Shown here: positions 1 to 7,911 of the stretch, piece by piece
Position numbering within the stretch: the first letter of the stretch is position 1
How the letters are laid out: each line of letters begins with the position of its first letter
Source of the DNA: Tepidibacter hydrothermalis
Lineage (GTDB): Bacteria; Bacillota; Clostridia; Peptostreptococcales; Peptostreptococcaceae
Assembly (NCBI RefSeq): GCF_029542625.1
Contig: NZ_CP120733.1
Coordinates: forward strand, 1,054,001 to 1,118,000
Length of the DNA: 64,000 bases
Reading direction: 5' to 3'
Notes under the pieces: model-generated
What the model was told of the DNA's origin: nothing
The model's database searches: none
The model's input: only the letters and a program-made list of their open reading frames with translations
Position numbers and translations under genes: made by a program

Positions 1-769
1 TATCAACAGCAACTTGAACTTTATTAGATGAATCTGTTTGAATTTGTGAAAGATTTTTTAGTTTATCTACTTCAGCTGATATTGTTTTTATCTCATCTGT
101 TATTTTTACGAGTATTTCATTAATTTCTTTAGCAAATCCTTCGCTATTTGTAGCTAGTTTTTGAACTTCATTTGCAACTACAGAGAATCCTTTTCCAGCT
201 TGTCCAGCTCTTGCAGCTTCTATAGTAGCGTTTATACCAAGTATTTTGGTTTGATTGGCTATTTTATTTACATATTGTATTATTTTATCAGTATCTTGTA
301 TGTGTGCTATAGAAGTTTGAGTAGAATTTAAAAGTATATCACTTATACCGTGCATATTATCTATTGATGATGATATGTCGGATAATTCAGTTTTTACTAT
401 GTTTGAAGTATCTCTAATTATAGAAATATGGTTGCTAAGTTGAGATAGTGTATCTATATTTTTATTTACTAGAGTCATTACTAAACGCGCACCAGTAGAA
501 TCTATTATAGTGTGTTTATGACTAAACTTTTCTTGCAATAATTTAGCAACGTTATTGTTTCCAGTAGCTTCTATTATTAAATCAATATTTTTATTGTTTA
601 AATCATCTATAGATTGAGAATAATCTATACCTAAATTTTTACAAAGTATTATACCTGGTGCATCTAAATTTGTATCTATAACTAAAGAAATATTTATAGA
701 GTCAGTATCATTTATTGCTTGTATAATATTTTTACCACCAGTTCCAGCTCCAATTAATGCTATATTCAA
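1..769 (-). CDS. Rossmann-domain / methyl-accepting chemotaxis fusion protein (3' part outside the window)
   Basis: The reading frame starts at TTG 769 with an AGGAGG-type site just upstream and runs off the window at base 1, so about 256 residues are visible. Residues 1-15 contain a dinucleotide-binding glycine loop ([10 protein letters not shown]), followed by a roughly 130-residue alternating beta/alpha region. Farther on comes the MCP signalling hairpin, with [20 protein letters not shown] and ANEVQKLA. No membrane segment or signal peptide is visible in this part, so a cytosolic receptor is likely. The inference is that the Rossmann half senses a nucleotide or metabolite and passes the signal to CheA/CheW. 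The MCP half is certain. The ligand is unknown, and the C-terminus cannot be assessed. Confidence 0.85.
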   Translation of the reverse strand, partial: MNIALIGAGTGGKNIIQAINDTDSINISLVIDTNLDAPGIILCKNLGIDYSQSIDDLNNKNIDLIIEATGNNNVAKLLQEKFSHKHTIIDSTGARLVMTLVNKNIDTLSQLSNHISIIRDTSNIVKTELSDISSSIDNMHGISDILLNSTQTSIAHIQDTDKIIQYVNKIANQTKILGINATIEAARAGQAGKGFSVVANEVQKLATNSEGFAKEINEILVKITDEIKTISAEVDKLKNLSQIQTDSSNKVQVAVD

Positions 770-940
770 GATAAAACCTCCTAAGTAGAATTAAATTTGA
801 CATATTAATTTTACAATATATTACCATAGAAGGCAATAAACAATAAAATTACAAAAAATCAGAAAATATATATTAACTATAAGGATTTATATTTGGCATT
901 TAATACAATTTTTACTTAGAATTATTATGGAGAAAATGCA

Positions 941-958
941 CACAATATCTATATTGTG
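941..958. repeat. 18-nt palindrome, possible operator
   Basis: CACAATAT and ATATTGTG are perfect 8-nt arms around a 2-nt spacer. The site lies between the divergent MCP-type gene and the riboswitch-controlled symporter, about 140 bp upstream of the symporter promoter. It could be a regulator site, but no regulator can be named. The rest of 783-1100 is AT-rich with no coding signal. Confidence 0.3.
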
Positions 959-1100
959 ATAGTAATTAAATAAAAAAGTTTTTCTAAAATTTAATTAAAG
1001 TACAAACGTTTTTTATAACTATTAAATATTAATTTTTAAATAGGTAAAAAATTCAATAAAGTATAAATATTTCAAAGAGTTAGAAAATTAAGAAAAATCA

Positions 1101-1130
1101 TTGACATTTGACTGAAGGTTATCATATAAT
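1101..1130 (+). promoter_or_regulatory. SigA-type promoter of the glycine-riboswitch transcript
   Basis: There is a consensus -35 TTGACA at 1101-1106 and a consensus -10 TATAAT at 1125-1130, with an 18-nt spacer. Transcription would start near 1137, immediately before the aptamer. Confidence 0.75.
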
Positions 1131-1139
1131 AAGATTAAT

Positions 1140-1266
1140 CGAACAGTTCGGATGAAGATAATGAAAAAACGTTATCAGACGAGCCTCTGGAGAGACTCTA
1201 CAAAGAGCACCGAAGGGGAAAGCTAATAGAAATATTAGTCAAACTCTCAGGTAAAAGGACAGAGAT
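1140..1266 (+). promoter_or_regulatory. Glycine riboswitch (single full aptamer)
   Basis: The conserved core is clear: CTCTGGAGAG, then CACCGAAGGGG, then CTCAGGTAAAAGGACAGAG. It most resembles the second aptamer of the classical tandem glycine riboswitch. Only one full aptamer is present. Upstream, GATAAT 1157-1162 pairs with GTTATC 1171-1176, as expected for a reduced ghost partner of a singlet. A terminator-like hairpin follows at 1291-1320, and the controlled gene is an AGCS-family amino-acid symporter. Whether glycine switches this gene on or off is not decidable by eye. An OFF switch would make sense for an uptake gene. Confidence 0.9.
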
Positions 1267-1290
1267 TATTCTTATTGGAATATATCCCAG

Positions 1291-1320
1291 AGGTCAAATC
1301 AAATATGGTTTGACTTTTTT
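1291..1320 (+). terminator. Intrinsic terminator in the glycine riboswitch leader
   Basis: GTCAAA 1293-1298 pairs with TTTGAC 1309-1314 and is followed by six T. Its position between the aptamer and the symporter gene fits the expression platform of the riboswitch. Confidence 0.65.
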
Positions 1321-1449
1321 GATTACTTTTCTTTATATCTTTTCGTTTTACTTATCGTTTTTAGATTTTAGTTTTACTTTTCAATGTTTTATAATTTCAA
1401 GTTTTGTTTTTGGAGTCAAAAATCAAAAAAGATTAAAAGGAGGAATTAT

Positions 1450-2895
1450 ATGGAACAGCTAGTCGGTGTCATTAATGGATTGATTTGGAGTAAAGCACTT
1501 ATTATTCTATGTTTAGGAGCAGGGATATACTTTTCTTTCAGAACTCGTTTTTTACAAATCAGGCTTCTTAAGGATATGGTAAGATTATTATTTGGAGGAT
1601 CATCATCAGAACAAGGTGTTTCTTCGTTCCAAGCATTTGCACTATCTGTATCCGGTCGTGTAGGAACTGGAAATATAGCAGGGGTTGCAACGGCTATAGC
1701 AATGGGAGGACCAGGAGCATTATTTTGGATGTGGGCAATAGCATTTTTAGGAGCAGGTTCAGCTTATGTTGAGGCTACTTTAGCTCAAATATATAAGGTT
1801 GAGCAAGATGGAGAGTATCGTGGAGGACCAGCATACTATATAGAAAAAGGAATGCAAAATAAATGGTATGCGACTACATTTGCAATAGCAACTATAGTAG
1901 CGATGGGATTCTTCTTACCGGGAGTTCAATCTAACAGTATAGCAGCAGGACTTAATAATGCATTTGGAGTAACTCCAACAATAACAGGAATAATATTAAT
2001 TGTATTTTTAGGTCTTATAATATTTGGTGGAGTTAAGCGTATAAGTAAAGCGGCTGAAATAATAGTACCTGTTATGGCTACTGGTTATATATTGGTTGCA
2101 CTTGTTGTAATAATTGTAAATATATCTGAACTACCTGCAGTTATATCATTAGTATTCAAGAGTGCGTTTGGAGCACAACCTGCTTTTGCTGGTATACTAG
2201 GTATGGCTATTTCTTGGGGAGTTAAACGTGGTATTTACTCAAATGAAGCAGGTCAAGGAACTAGCCCGCATGCAGCAGCTGCAGCTGAGGTTTCACATCC
2301 TGCAAAACAAGGATTAGTTCAAGCGTTTTCAGTATATATAGATACTTTATTCGTTTGTTCAGCTACTGGATTTATGATTTTAATCACTGGTATGTACAAT
2401 ATTTATGATGGAGCTGGAGGCTTTATAGCTAATAATTTAGGCGATGTTGAAATAGGTCCTATATATACTCAAAAAGCTGTTGAAACATTGTTCCCATCTT
2501 TTGGTGGTGCGTTTGTAGCTATAGCATTATTTTTCTTCGCATTTACTACTTTAATGGCATATTATTATATTGCTGAAACTAATGTAGCTTATTTAATTAG
2601 AAAGAGTAAGAATAAATCATTAATAAATGTTTTAAGATTTGCAATGCTTGGAGCAACTTTCTATGGTGCTATAAAGACTGCAAACTTAGCTTGGGCTTTA
2701 GGAGATATAGGTGTTGGTGCCATGGCATGGCTAAACGTTATAGCTATACTTATAATGGCAAAACCTGCTCTTGTAGCACTTAAAGATTATGAAGATCAAA
2801 TGGCAGAAGGTAAAGATCCTGTATTTAATTCTAAAAAGCATGGTATAGAACATGCAGAGTTTTGGGAAAATACTACTGACAGTATGAATAAATAA
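1450..2895 (+). CDS. AGCS-family sodium/alanine or glycine symporter
   Basis: This is a cation-coupled amino-acid symporter in the cytoplasmic membrane. The family signature is clear around residues 70-95 (GRVGTGNIAGVATAIAMGGP, then GALFWMW), and about ten hydrophobic segments span the protein. ATG 1450 was chosen because AAAAGGAGG sits 6-12 bases upstream. A longer frame from 1384 has no ribosome site and would add 22 improbable residues. At 481 residues it has full family length. The glycine riboswitch in the leader points to glycine, or alanine plus glycine, as substrate. The family is certain and the substrate is inferred from the riboswitch. A strong terminator follows within four bases of the stop. 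Confidence 0.95.
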   Translation: MEQLVGVINGLIWSKALIILCLGAGIYFSFRTRFLQIRLLKDMVRLLFGGSSSEQGVSSFQAFALSVSGRVGTGNIAGVATAIAMGGPGALFWMWAIAFLGAGSAYVEATLAQIYKVEQDGEYRGGPAYYIEKGMQNKWYATTFAIATIVAMGFFLPGVQSNSIAAGLNNAFGVTPTITGIILIVFLGLIIFGGVKRISKAAEIIVPVMATGYILVALVVIIVNISELPAVISLVFKSAFGAQPAFAGILGMAISWGVKRGIYSNEAGQGTSPHAAAAAEVSHPAKQGLVQAFSVYIDTLFVCSATGFMILITGMYNIYDGAGGFIANNLGDVEIGPIYTQKAVETLFPSFGGAFVAIALFFFAFTTLMAYYYIAETNVAYLIRKSKNKSLINVLRFAMLGATFYGAIKTANLAWALGDIGVGAMAWLNVIAILIMAKPALVALKDYEDQMAEGKDPVFNSKKHGIEHAEFWENTTDSMNK

Positions 2896-2898
2896 TTA

Positions 2899-2922
2899 AA
2901 AGACCCCGAAAGGGGTCTTTTT
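2899..2922 (+). terminator. Intrinsic terminator after the AGCS symporter
   Basis: AAAGACCCC and GGGGTCTTT form a perfect stem around a very short loop, followed by T residues. It lies between convergent genes and can also serve the minus-strand reductase gene. Confidence 0.9.
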
Positions 2923-2927
2923 GTTAT

Positions 2928-3590
2928 TTATTCTATTTCTCTTTTAAATTCTTCAAATCCAACCCTATCTATATAGGCACCTAATCTCTCGTGTTTTTTT
3001 GCATTCTTTGAGTATACTTTGATTACCTTATCTATTATTGGGAATACTTCATCTTCATCAACGTGTTCAAATAAAGTATTGCTTAATCTAGGTTTTAGCC
3101 CTCCTTTTCCTCCAACTTGGATTCTAAATCCTTTAGGAGTACCCATAATTCCTATATCTCTAAAATGATTGTCTGCACATGAGTTTGGACATCCACTAAC
3201 TCCTATTTTAAGTTTATTTGGAAGATTCATTCCGTGATATAGTTCATCTAACTTCATACCTACTCCAACTGAATCTTGTTGTCCTCTTTTACAGAATGTT
3301 GTTCCAGGACAGAATTTAACACTTCTTACACAAAGTCCTATAGCAGCTCCTGGCTTCATTCCTAAGTCTTCCCAAGCACTATCGATATCATCTTCTTTAA
3401 GACCTACAAGTGCTATTCTCTGAGACGATGTTACTTTTACTGCCTGTGCATTGTATTTATCAGCAGCATCTGCAATTTTTCTTAATGTATCAGTTGTTAT
3501 AATTCCTCCAGGTAGATGTGGTGCTATTGCGTAAGTTTCCTTATCTCTTTGAAGGACAGCCCCTTTTTCTAATAAATCTTTTTTTGACAT
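2928..3590 (-). CDS. Small siroheme nitrite/sulfite reductase-like protein
   Basis: This 220-residue protein is a compact member of the siroheme and [4Fe-4S] nitrite/sulfite reductase family. The cluster ligands are visible as C94-x5-C100 (CPGTTFC) and C134-x3-C138 (GCPNSC). The N-terminal ferredoxin-like half domain (about residues 18-75) precedes them. ATG 3590 was preferred over an in-frame start 36 bases upstream because AAGGGG lies just before it. No partner reductase subunit, ferredoxin or siroheme synthesis gene is adjacent, so the electron donor is unknown. It resembles the short single-module proteins of anaerobes more than assimilatory NirB or CysI. The physiological substrate (sulfite, nitrite or another compound) is not decidable here. 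Confidence 0.85.
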   Translation of the reverse strand: MSKKDLLEKGAVLQRDKETYAIAPHLPGGIITTDTLRKIADAADKYNAQAVKVTSSQRIALVGLKEDDIDSAWEDLGMKPGAAIGLCVRSVKFCPGTTFCKRGQQDSVGVGMKLDELYHGMNLPNKLKIGVSGCPNSCADNHFRDIGIMGTPKGFRIQVGGKGGLKPRLSNTLFEHVDEDEVFPIIDKVIKVYSKNAKKHERLGAYIDRVGFEEFKREIE

Positions 3591-3933
3591 AAAAATCCCC
3601 TTTCTAAATAAAAAAATTTGTTTCATGCTATCGCATAGATAATGAATAATAAAAATATTACCTAATATATTATTCCCTAAAAATTAGCTATAAAACAGAA
3701 AAATTTAACTATATATATAAAGTATAGATTATAAAAAGTTTATTTAAGATATATTTTAAATATATTTTACAAAAAATAAATTTTAAAAAAAACTAAAAAA
3801 AGAATAATCTTAATTGCGATTATTCAATTAATAGCTAAAAAACGTAAATTTAATTGGGAATATTAATAAAATGTGCATGAAAACATATAGTACATGCATA
3901 TCTATATATTAACAAATTAAAAGGGGGTTAAAA
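3591..3933. other. Intergenic region with two inverted repeats upstream of the DUF3798 gene
   Basis: This is a very AT-rich spacer between divergent genes. GAATAATC 3802-3809 and GATTATTC 3818-3825 are perfect 8-bp arms around an 8-nt loop. TGCATG 3874-3879 and CATGCA 3893-3898 are perfect 6-bp arms. Neither has a T-run, so they look more like operators or leader hairpins than terminators. A short match to the end of the dispersed repeat described at 24.4 kb lies at 3622-3638. No ORF of interest was seen. Confidence 0.4.
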
Positions 3934-5064
3934 ATGATTAAGAAAATTTTAGCCATATTTATGGCAGCAGTTATGATTATAGGATTGGTTGGCTGTGGTC
4001 AAGTAGCTGAGAAAGAAGAGATTTCTAAAATTGGAATTATGACAGGTACTGTATCTCAAGGTGAAGAGGAATATAGAGCAGCAGAAAAAATGAAGAAAAA
4101 ATATGGTGACATGATAGTTCTTCAAACTTATCCTGATAACTTTATGAAAGAACAAGAAACAACTATAGCAAATGTTATGAGTATGGCAACAGATCCACAA
4201 GTGAAAGCAATTGTTATAGTTCAAGGTATACCAGGGGTATCTGCAGCTATAGATAAGGCTAGAGAAATAAGACCAGATATGTTATTTATAGTTGGTGTTC
4301 CTGGGGAAGATCCAGATATGATAGCATCAAAAGCTGATATAGTATTTCAAGCAGATGAGCTTGGAATGGGAACTACTATAGCAGAGCAAGCTAAAAAAAT
4401 GGGTGCTACAAAACTTGTTCACTACTCATTCCCAAGACACATGTCATATCAATTACTTGCAATGAGAAGAGACTTACTTAGAGAAACTTGTAAAAAGCTA
4501 GATATGGAATTTATAGATGCAACAGCTCCAGATCCAACAGGAGATGCAGGTGTTCCTGGAGCACAGCAATTTATATTAGAAGATGTTCCAAGAAAAGTTG
4601 CTGAACTTGGAAAAGACACAGCATTCTTTAGTACTAACTGTTCTATGCAAGAGCCGCTTATAAAAGCTGCCTTAGAAGAAGGAGCTATATATCCACAACC
4701 ATGCTGTCCATCTCCATACCATGCATTCCCAGGAGCATTAGGAATTCAAATACCTGATGATAAAAAAGGTGATATTGATTATGTAGTTGAAGAGATAAAA
4801 TCTAAAATAGCTGAAAAAGGTGGAACAGGTAGATTTTCTACATGGCCAGTTCCAGTTAATATGATGTTTGTTGAAAGTGGAGTTGAGTATGCGAAAACAT
4901 TCTTAGAAGGAAATACTAATGGTAAAGTAGATAAAGCAAAAATAGAAGAAATATTTAAAAATGTATCAGGCATGGAAATGAAATTAACTACATTTACTAA
5001 TGAAAGTACAGGAAATACATTTGATAATTTCTTCATGATACTTTCAGATTATATAACTTTCTAA
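3934..5064 (+). CDS. DUF3798 substrate-binding lipoprotein of an ABC importer
   Basis: This 376-residue protein has a lipoprotein signal peptide (lysine-rich start, hydrophobic core, lipobox LVGC with Cys21). The mature domain is a periplasmic-binding-protein-like fold with alternating beta/alpha segments (KIGIMTGTVSQG, AIVIVQGIPG, FIVGVPGEDP). I recognise it as a DUF3798 family member. The family is uncharacterised but related in fold to sugar and BMP-type binding proteins. It is followed by a double-domain ATPase and two permeases on the same strand, which makes it the ligand-capture component. AAGGGGG precedes ATG 3934. A GC-rich hairpin after the stop probably lets this gene be expressed above the rest of the operon. 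The ligand is unknown. Confidence 0.85.
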   Translation: MIKKILAIFMAAVMIIGLVGCGQVAEKEEISKIGIMTGTVSQGEEEYRAAEKMKKKYGDMIVLQTYPDNFMKEQETTIANVMSMATDPQVKAIVIVQGIPGVSAAIDKAREIRPDMLFIVGVPGEDPDMIASKADIVFQADELGMGTTIAEQAKKMGATKLVHYSFPRHMSYQLLAMRRDLLRETCKKLDMEFIDATAPDPTGDAGVPGAQQFILEDVPRKVAELGKDTAFFSTNCSMQEPLIKAALEEGAIYPQPCCPSPYHAFPGALGIQIPDDKKGDIDYVVEEIKSKIAEKGGTGRFSTWPVPVNMMFVESGVEYAKTFLEGNTNGKVDKAKIEEIFKNVSGMEMKLTTFTNESTGNTFDNFFMILSDYITF

Positions 5065-5080
5065 ATAGGGATATTAAGCA

Positions 5081-5107
5081 CAAGGTTGCCTTTTTATGGC
5101 AACCTTG
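5081..5107 (+). terminator. Hairpin between binding-protein gene and ATPase gene
   Basis: CAAGGTTGCC and GGCAACCTTG form a perfect 10-bp stem with a 7-nt loop. There is no long T-run, so partial termination or mRNA 3'-end stabilisation is more likely than complete termination. Confidence 0.6.
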
Positions 5108-5179
5108 ATTTACTCTATAAAAAATTATAATATTTTTTAATTTGTAGAAATATTGCTGGAAGTACTATGGTATCAATTA

Positions 5180-5220
5180 TTTTGAGCAACAAAGACCGTA
5201 GGACTCGTTGGCGACATGAG
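5180..5220 (+). repeat. Dispersed repeat, copy A
   Basis: This 41-nt stretch (ending GGACTCGTTGGCGACATGAG) recurs with one mismatch in inverted orientation at 24439-24479. Similarity continues weakly to about 5237. It is much more GC-rich than its surroundings, and GACTC/GAGTC inside it can pair. Here it lies just upstream of the ABC ATPase gene. Confidence 0.7.
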
Positions 5221-5267
5221 TCAATGCGTAGCATTAGACGAATTTTTACATATAAGGGGGATTTGGG

Positions 5268-6869
5268 TTGAGTGAAGAATATGTCATTCAAATGAAAAAC
5301 ATTAAAAAAGATTATTTCGGTAATCAAGTTTTAAAGGGAATAAATTTGTCAACTAAAAAAGGAGAAATACATGCTCTTTTAGGGGAAAATGGCGCTGGTA
5401 AATCTACACTTATGAACATATTATTTGGGATGCCGGTTATTCATTCTACTGGTGGATTTGAAGGTGAAATACATATAGATGGTAAAAAGGTTGATATTAA
5501 GTCTCCTAATGAAGCAATGAACCTAGGGATAGGAATGGTTCATCAGGAATTTATGCTTATTCCAGGATTTAATATAACTGAGAATATAAAATTAAATAGA
5601 GAAACTACTAAACACAATATGTTAAGTAAGATTATGGGGTCGAGTTTAAAGAGTCTAGATTTTGATAGTATGAATAAAGATGCAAGAAAAGATCTAGATA
5701 AATTAGGAATAGATATTGATGAAAAGTCAAAGGTTTCAGGACTTCCAGTAGGCTATATGCAATTTATAGAGATTGCTAGAGAAATAGATAAGAGCAATAT
5801 AAAACTTTTGGTATTTGATGAACCTACCGCAGTTTTAACAGAAAGTGAGGCAGATAATTTATTAAAAGCTATGAAAATAATATCTGATTCAGGTATTGCA
5901 ATATTGTTTATAACTCACAGATTAGATGAGGTAATGGAAGCTGCTGATAATATAACTATACTAAGAGATGGAGAGTTTGTAGCAGCGCTTGATAAAAAAG
6001 ATACAGATGTAATGCAGCTTGCAGAATTGATGGTTGGTAGAAAAATTGAAAGTCTAAATACTAATGAAGAAATTAATAATGAAAATGAAGAAATAATGAT
6101 GTCTATTAAAGATCTAAAAGTATCTATGCCAGGAGAGTATGTTAAAGGTGTAAATCTAGATATTAAAAAAGGAGAAATTTTAGGTATTGGAGGTCTTGCA
6201 GGTCAAGGCAAAATAGGTATTACAAATGGAATAATGGGCCTTTATCCGAGTGAAGGAGAGGTATTGTTAAAAGGTAAAAAACTAAAGCTTAATTCTCCTA
6301 AAGATCCTTTAAATAATAAGATTGCTTTTGTGAGTGAAGATAGGCGAGGTATTGGATTATTACTAGATACTTCTATAGAAACAAATATAGTATTAACATC
6401 TATGCAGATTAAAGGGCAGTTTATTAAAAATTATGGATTGTTTACTCAAAGAAATAAAAAAGAGATAAGAGATCATGCTCTTAAAATGATAAATGATCTT
6501 GATATAAGATGTACTGGGCCTACTCAGATTACTAGAAGGCTGAGTGGAGGAAACCAACAAAAGGTATGTATAGCTAGAGCCTTAACCTTAAACCCAGATG
6601 TATTGTTTGTATCGGAGCCTACCAGAGGAATTGACATTGGAGCGAAAAAATTAGTTCTTGATTTACTTGTAAAATTAAACAAAGAGCTCGGTATGACTAT
6701 TATAGTAACATCTAGTGAACTTGGTGAATTAAGATCTGTTTGCAATAGAATAGCTATAGTTGCAGAAGGTAAAATAGAGGGTATATTAAAACCTCAAGAT
6801 AGTGATGTGGATTTTGGACTTATGATGGCTGGAGAATATAAAAAAATTCATGCAAAGGAGGAGATATAA
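5268..6869 (+). CDS. Double-domain ABC transporter ATPase (sugar/nucleoside-importer type)
   Basis: This 533-residue protein has two fused nucleotide-binding domains of the MglA/RbsA type. Domain 1 has an intact Walker A (GENGAGKST), a Walker B ending LLVFDEPTAVL and a weak signature around GYMQFIE. Domain 2 starts near residue 280. Its Walker A is degenerate (GGLAGQGK), but it keeps a good signature (LSGGNQQKV). Such asymmetry is normal for the family. The start is TTG 5268 with GGGGG upstream. The next permease begins one base after the stop, showing translational coupling. It powers uptake of whatever the DUF3798 lipoprotein binds. Confidence 0.93.
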   Translation: MSEEYVIQMKNIKKDYFGNQVLKGINLSTKKGEIHALLGENGAGKSTLMNILFGMPVIHSTGGFEGEIHIDGKKVDIKSPNEAMNLGIGMVHQEFMLIPGFNITENIKLNRETTKHNMLSKIMGSSLKSLDFDSMNKDARKDLDKLGIDIDEKSKVSGLPVGYMQFIEIAREIDKSNIKLLVFDEPTAVLTESEADNLLKAMKIISDSGIAILFITHRLDEVMEAADNITILRDGEFVAALDKKDTDVMQLAELMVGRKIESLNTNEEINNENEEIMMSIKDLKVSMPGEYVKGVNLDIKKGEILGIGGLAGQGKIGITNGIMGLYPSEGEVLLKGKKLKLNSPKDPLNNKIAFVSEDRRGIGLLLDTSIETNIVLTSMQIKGQFIKNYGLFTQRNKKEIRDHALKMINDLDIRCTGPTQITRRLSGGNQQKVCIARALTLNPDVLFVSEPTRGIDIGAKKLVLDLLVKLNKELGMTIIVTSSELGELRSVCNRIAIVAEGKIEGILKPQDSDVDFGLMMAGEYKKIHAKEEI

Positions 6870-7910
6870 GTGGTTGAAACTATGAGAGATGTTACGAAAA
6901 AATTAGGGTTTGCAAGAACTACTATAATAGCTTTTTTGATAATACTTTGTGTGATGGCTGTTTTTTTAAAAATTCCAATATACATGCTACTATCTGATAC
7001 TTTAGTTAGAACTGGTATGAATGGAATATTGGTTTTAGCTATGGTTCCTGGTATATTATGCGGAATAGGGCTTAATTTTGGTATCCCTTTGGGAATAGTA
7101 TGTGGTCTTTTAGGAGGACTTATAAGTATTGAAATGAATCTAAGAGGATTTAGTGCATTTTTTATAGCTGTAATTATATCAATACCAATAGCTGCTGTTG
7201 TAGGGTATTTTTATGGAGTTTTACTCAATAAAGTAAAAGGTTCTGAAATGATGGTATCTACATATGTAGGATTTTCTGCTATATCCTTGATGTGTATAGG
7301 ATGGCTTATACTTCCTTTTAGTAGTTCAGAGATAAAGTGGCCTATAGGTGATGGACTTAGAACCACAATTTCTTTGAGTTCAAGGTTTGATAAAATACTA
7401 AACAATTTCTTATCATTTCATATAGGTAAAGTTAATATACCTACTGGTCTTTTAATATTCTTTATAATATCTTGTCTATTAGTTTATTTATTTTTAAATA
7501 GTAAAGCAGGGATTACTATGAAGGCAGTAGGAGACAATCCAAAATTTGCAATAGCATCTGGAATTGATGTTGATAAAAGTAGAATAATAGGAACTATGTT
7601 ATCAACTATTTTGGGCGCAGTAGGAATAATAACGTATGCCCAAAGCTATGGATTTTTTCAATTATATCAAGCTCCTATGATGATGGGATTTGCAGCAGTA
7701 GCTGCGATTTTAATAGGTGGAGCAAGTGCCCAAAATGCAAAAATATCACATGTTATACTTGGAACTTTTTTATTTCAGGGACTTTTGACAATAGCACTTC
7801 CTGTTGCAAATAAAATAATTACACAAGGGAACTTATCAGAGGTGGCAAGGGTTGTAGTACAATATGGAATTATTTTATATGCATTAACAAAAGTAGAAGG
7901 AGGGAAGTAG
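6870..7910 (+). CDS. ABC importer permease, BPD_transp_2 type (subunit 1)
   Basis: This 346-residue integral membrane protein has eight to ten hydrophobic segments. The characteristic cytoplasmic loop near residue 215 reads TMKAVGDNPKFAIASGIDVD, and the C-terminal half has GFAAVAAILIGGASAQNA. Both are typical of permeases that pair with MglA/RbsA-type ATPases. The start is GTG 6870 directly after the ATPase stop, with AAGGAGGAG inside the ATPase gene end. It is one half of a heterodimeric channel with the next gene. Substrate unknown. Confidence 0.9.
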   Translation: MVETMRDVTKKLGFARTTIIAFLIILCVMAVFLKIPIYMLLSDTLVRTGMNGILVLAMVPGILCGIGLNFGIPLGIVCGLLGGLISIEMNLRGFSAFFIAVIISIPIAAVVGYFYGVLLNKVKGSEMMVSTYVGFSAISLMCIGWLILPFSSSEIKWPIGDGLRTTISLSSRFDKILNNFLSFHIGKVNIPTGLLIFFIISCLLVYLFLNSKAGITMKAVGDNPKFAIASGIDVDKSRIIGTMLSTILGAVGIITYAQSYGFFQLYQAPMMMGFAAVAAILIGGASAQNAKISHVILGTFLFQGLLTIALPVANKIITQGNLSEVARVVVQYGIILYALTKVEGGK

Positions 7911-7911
7911 G

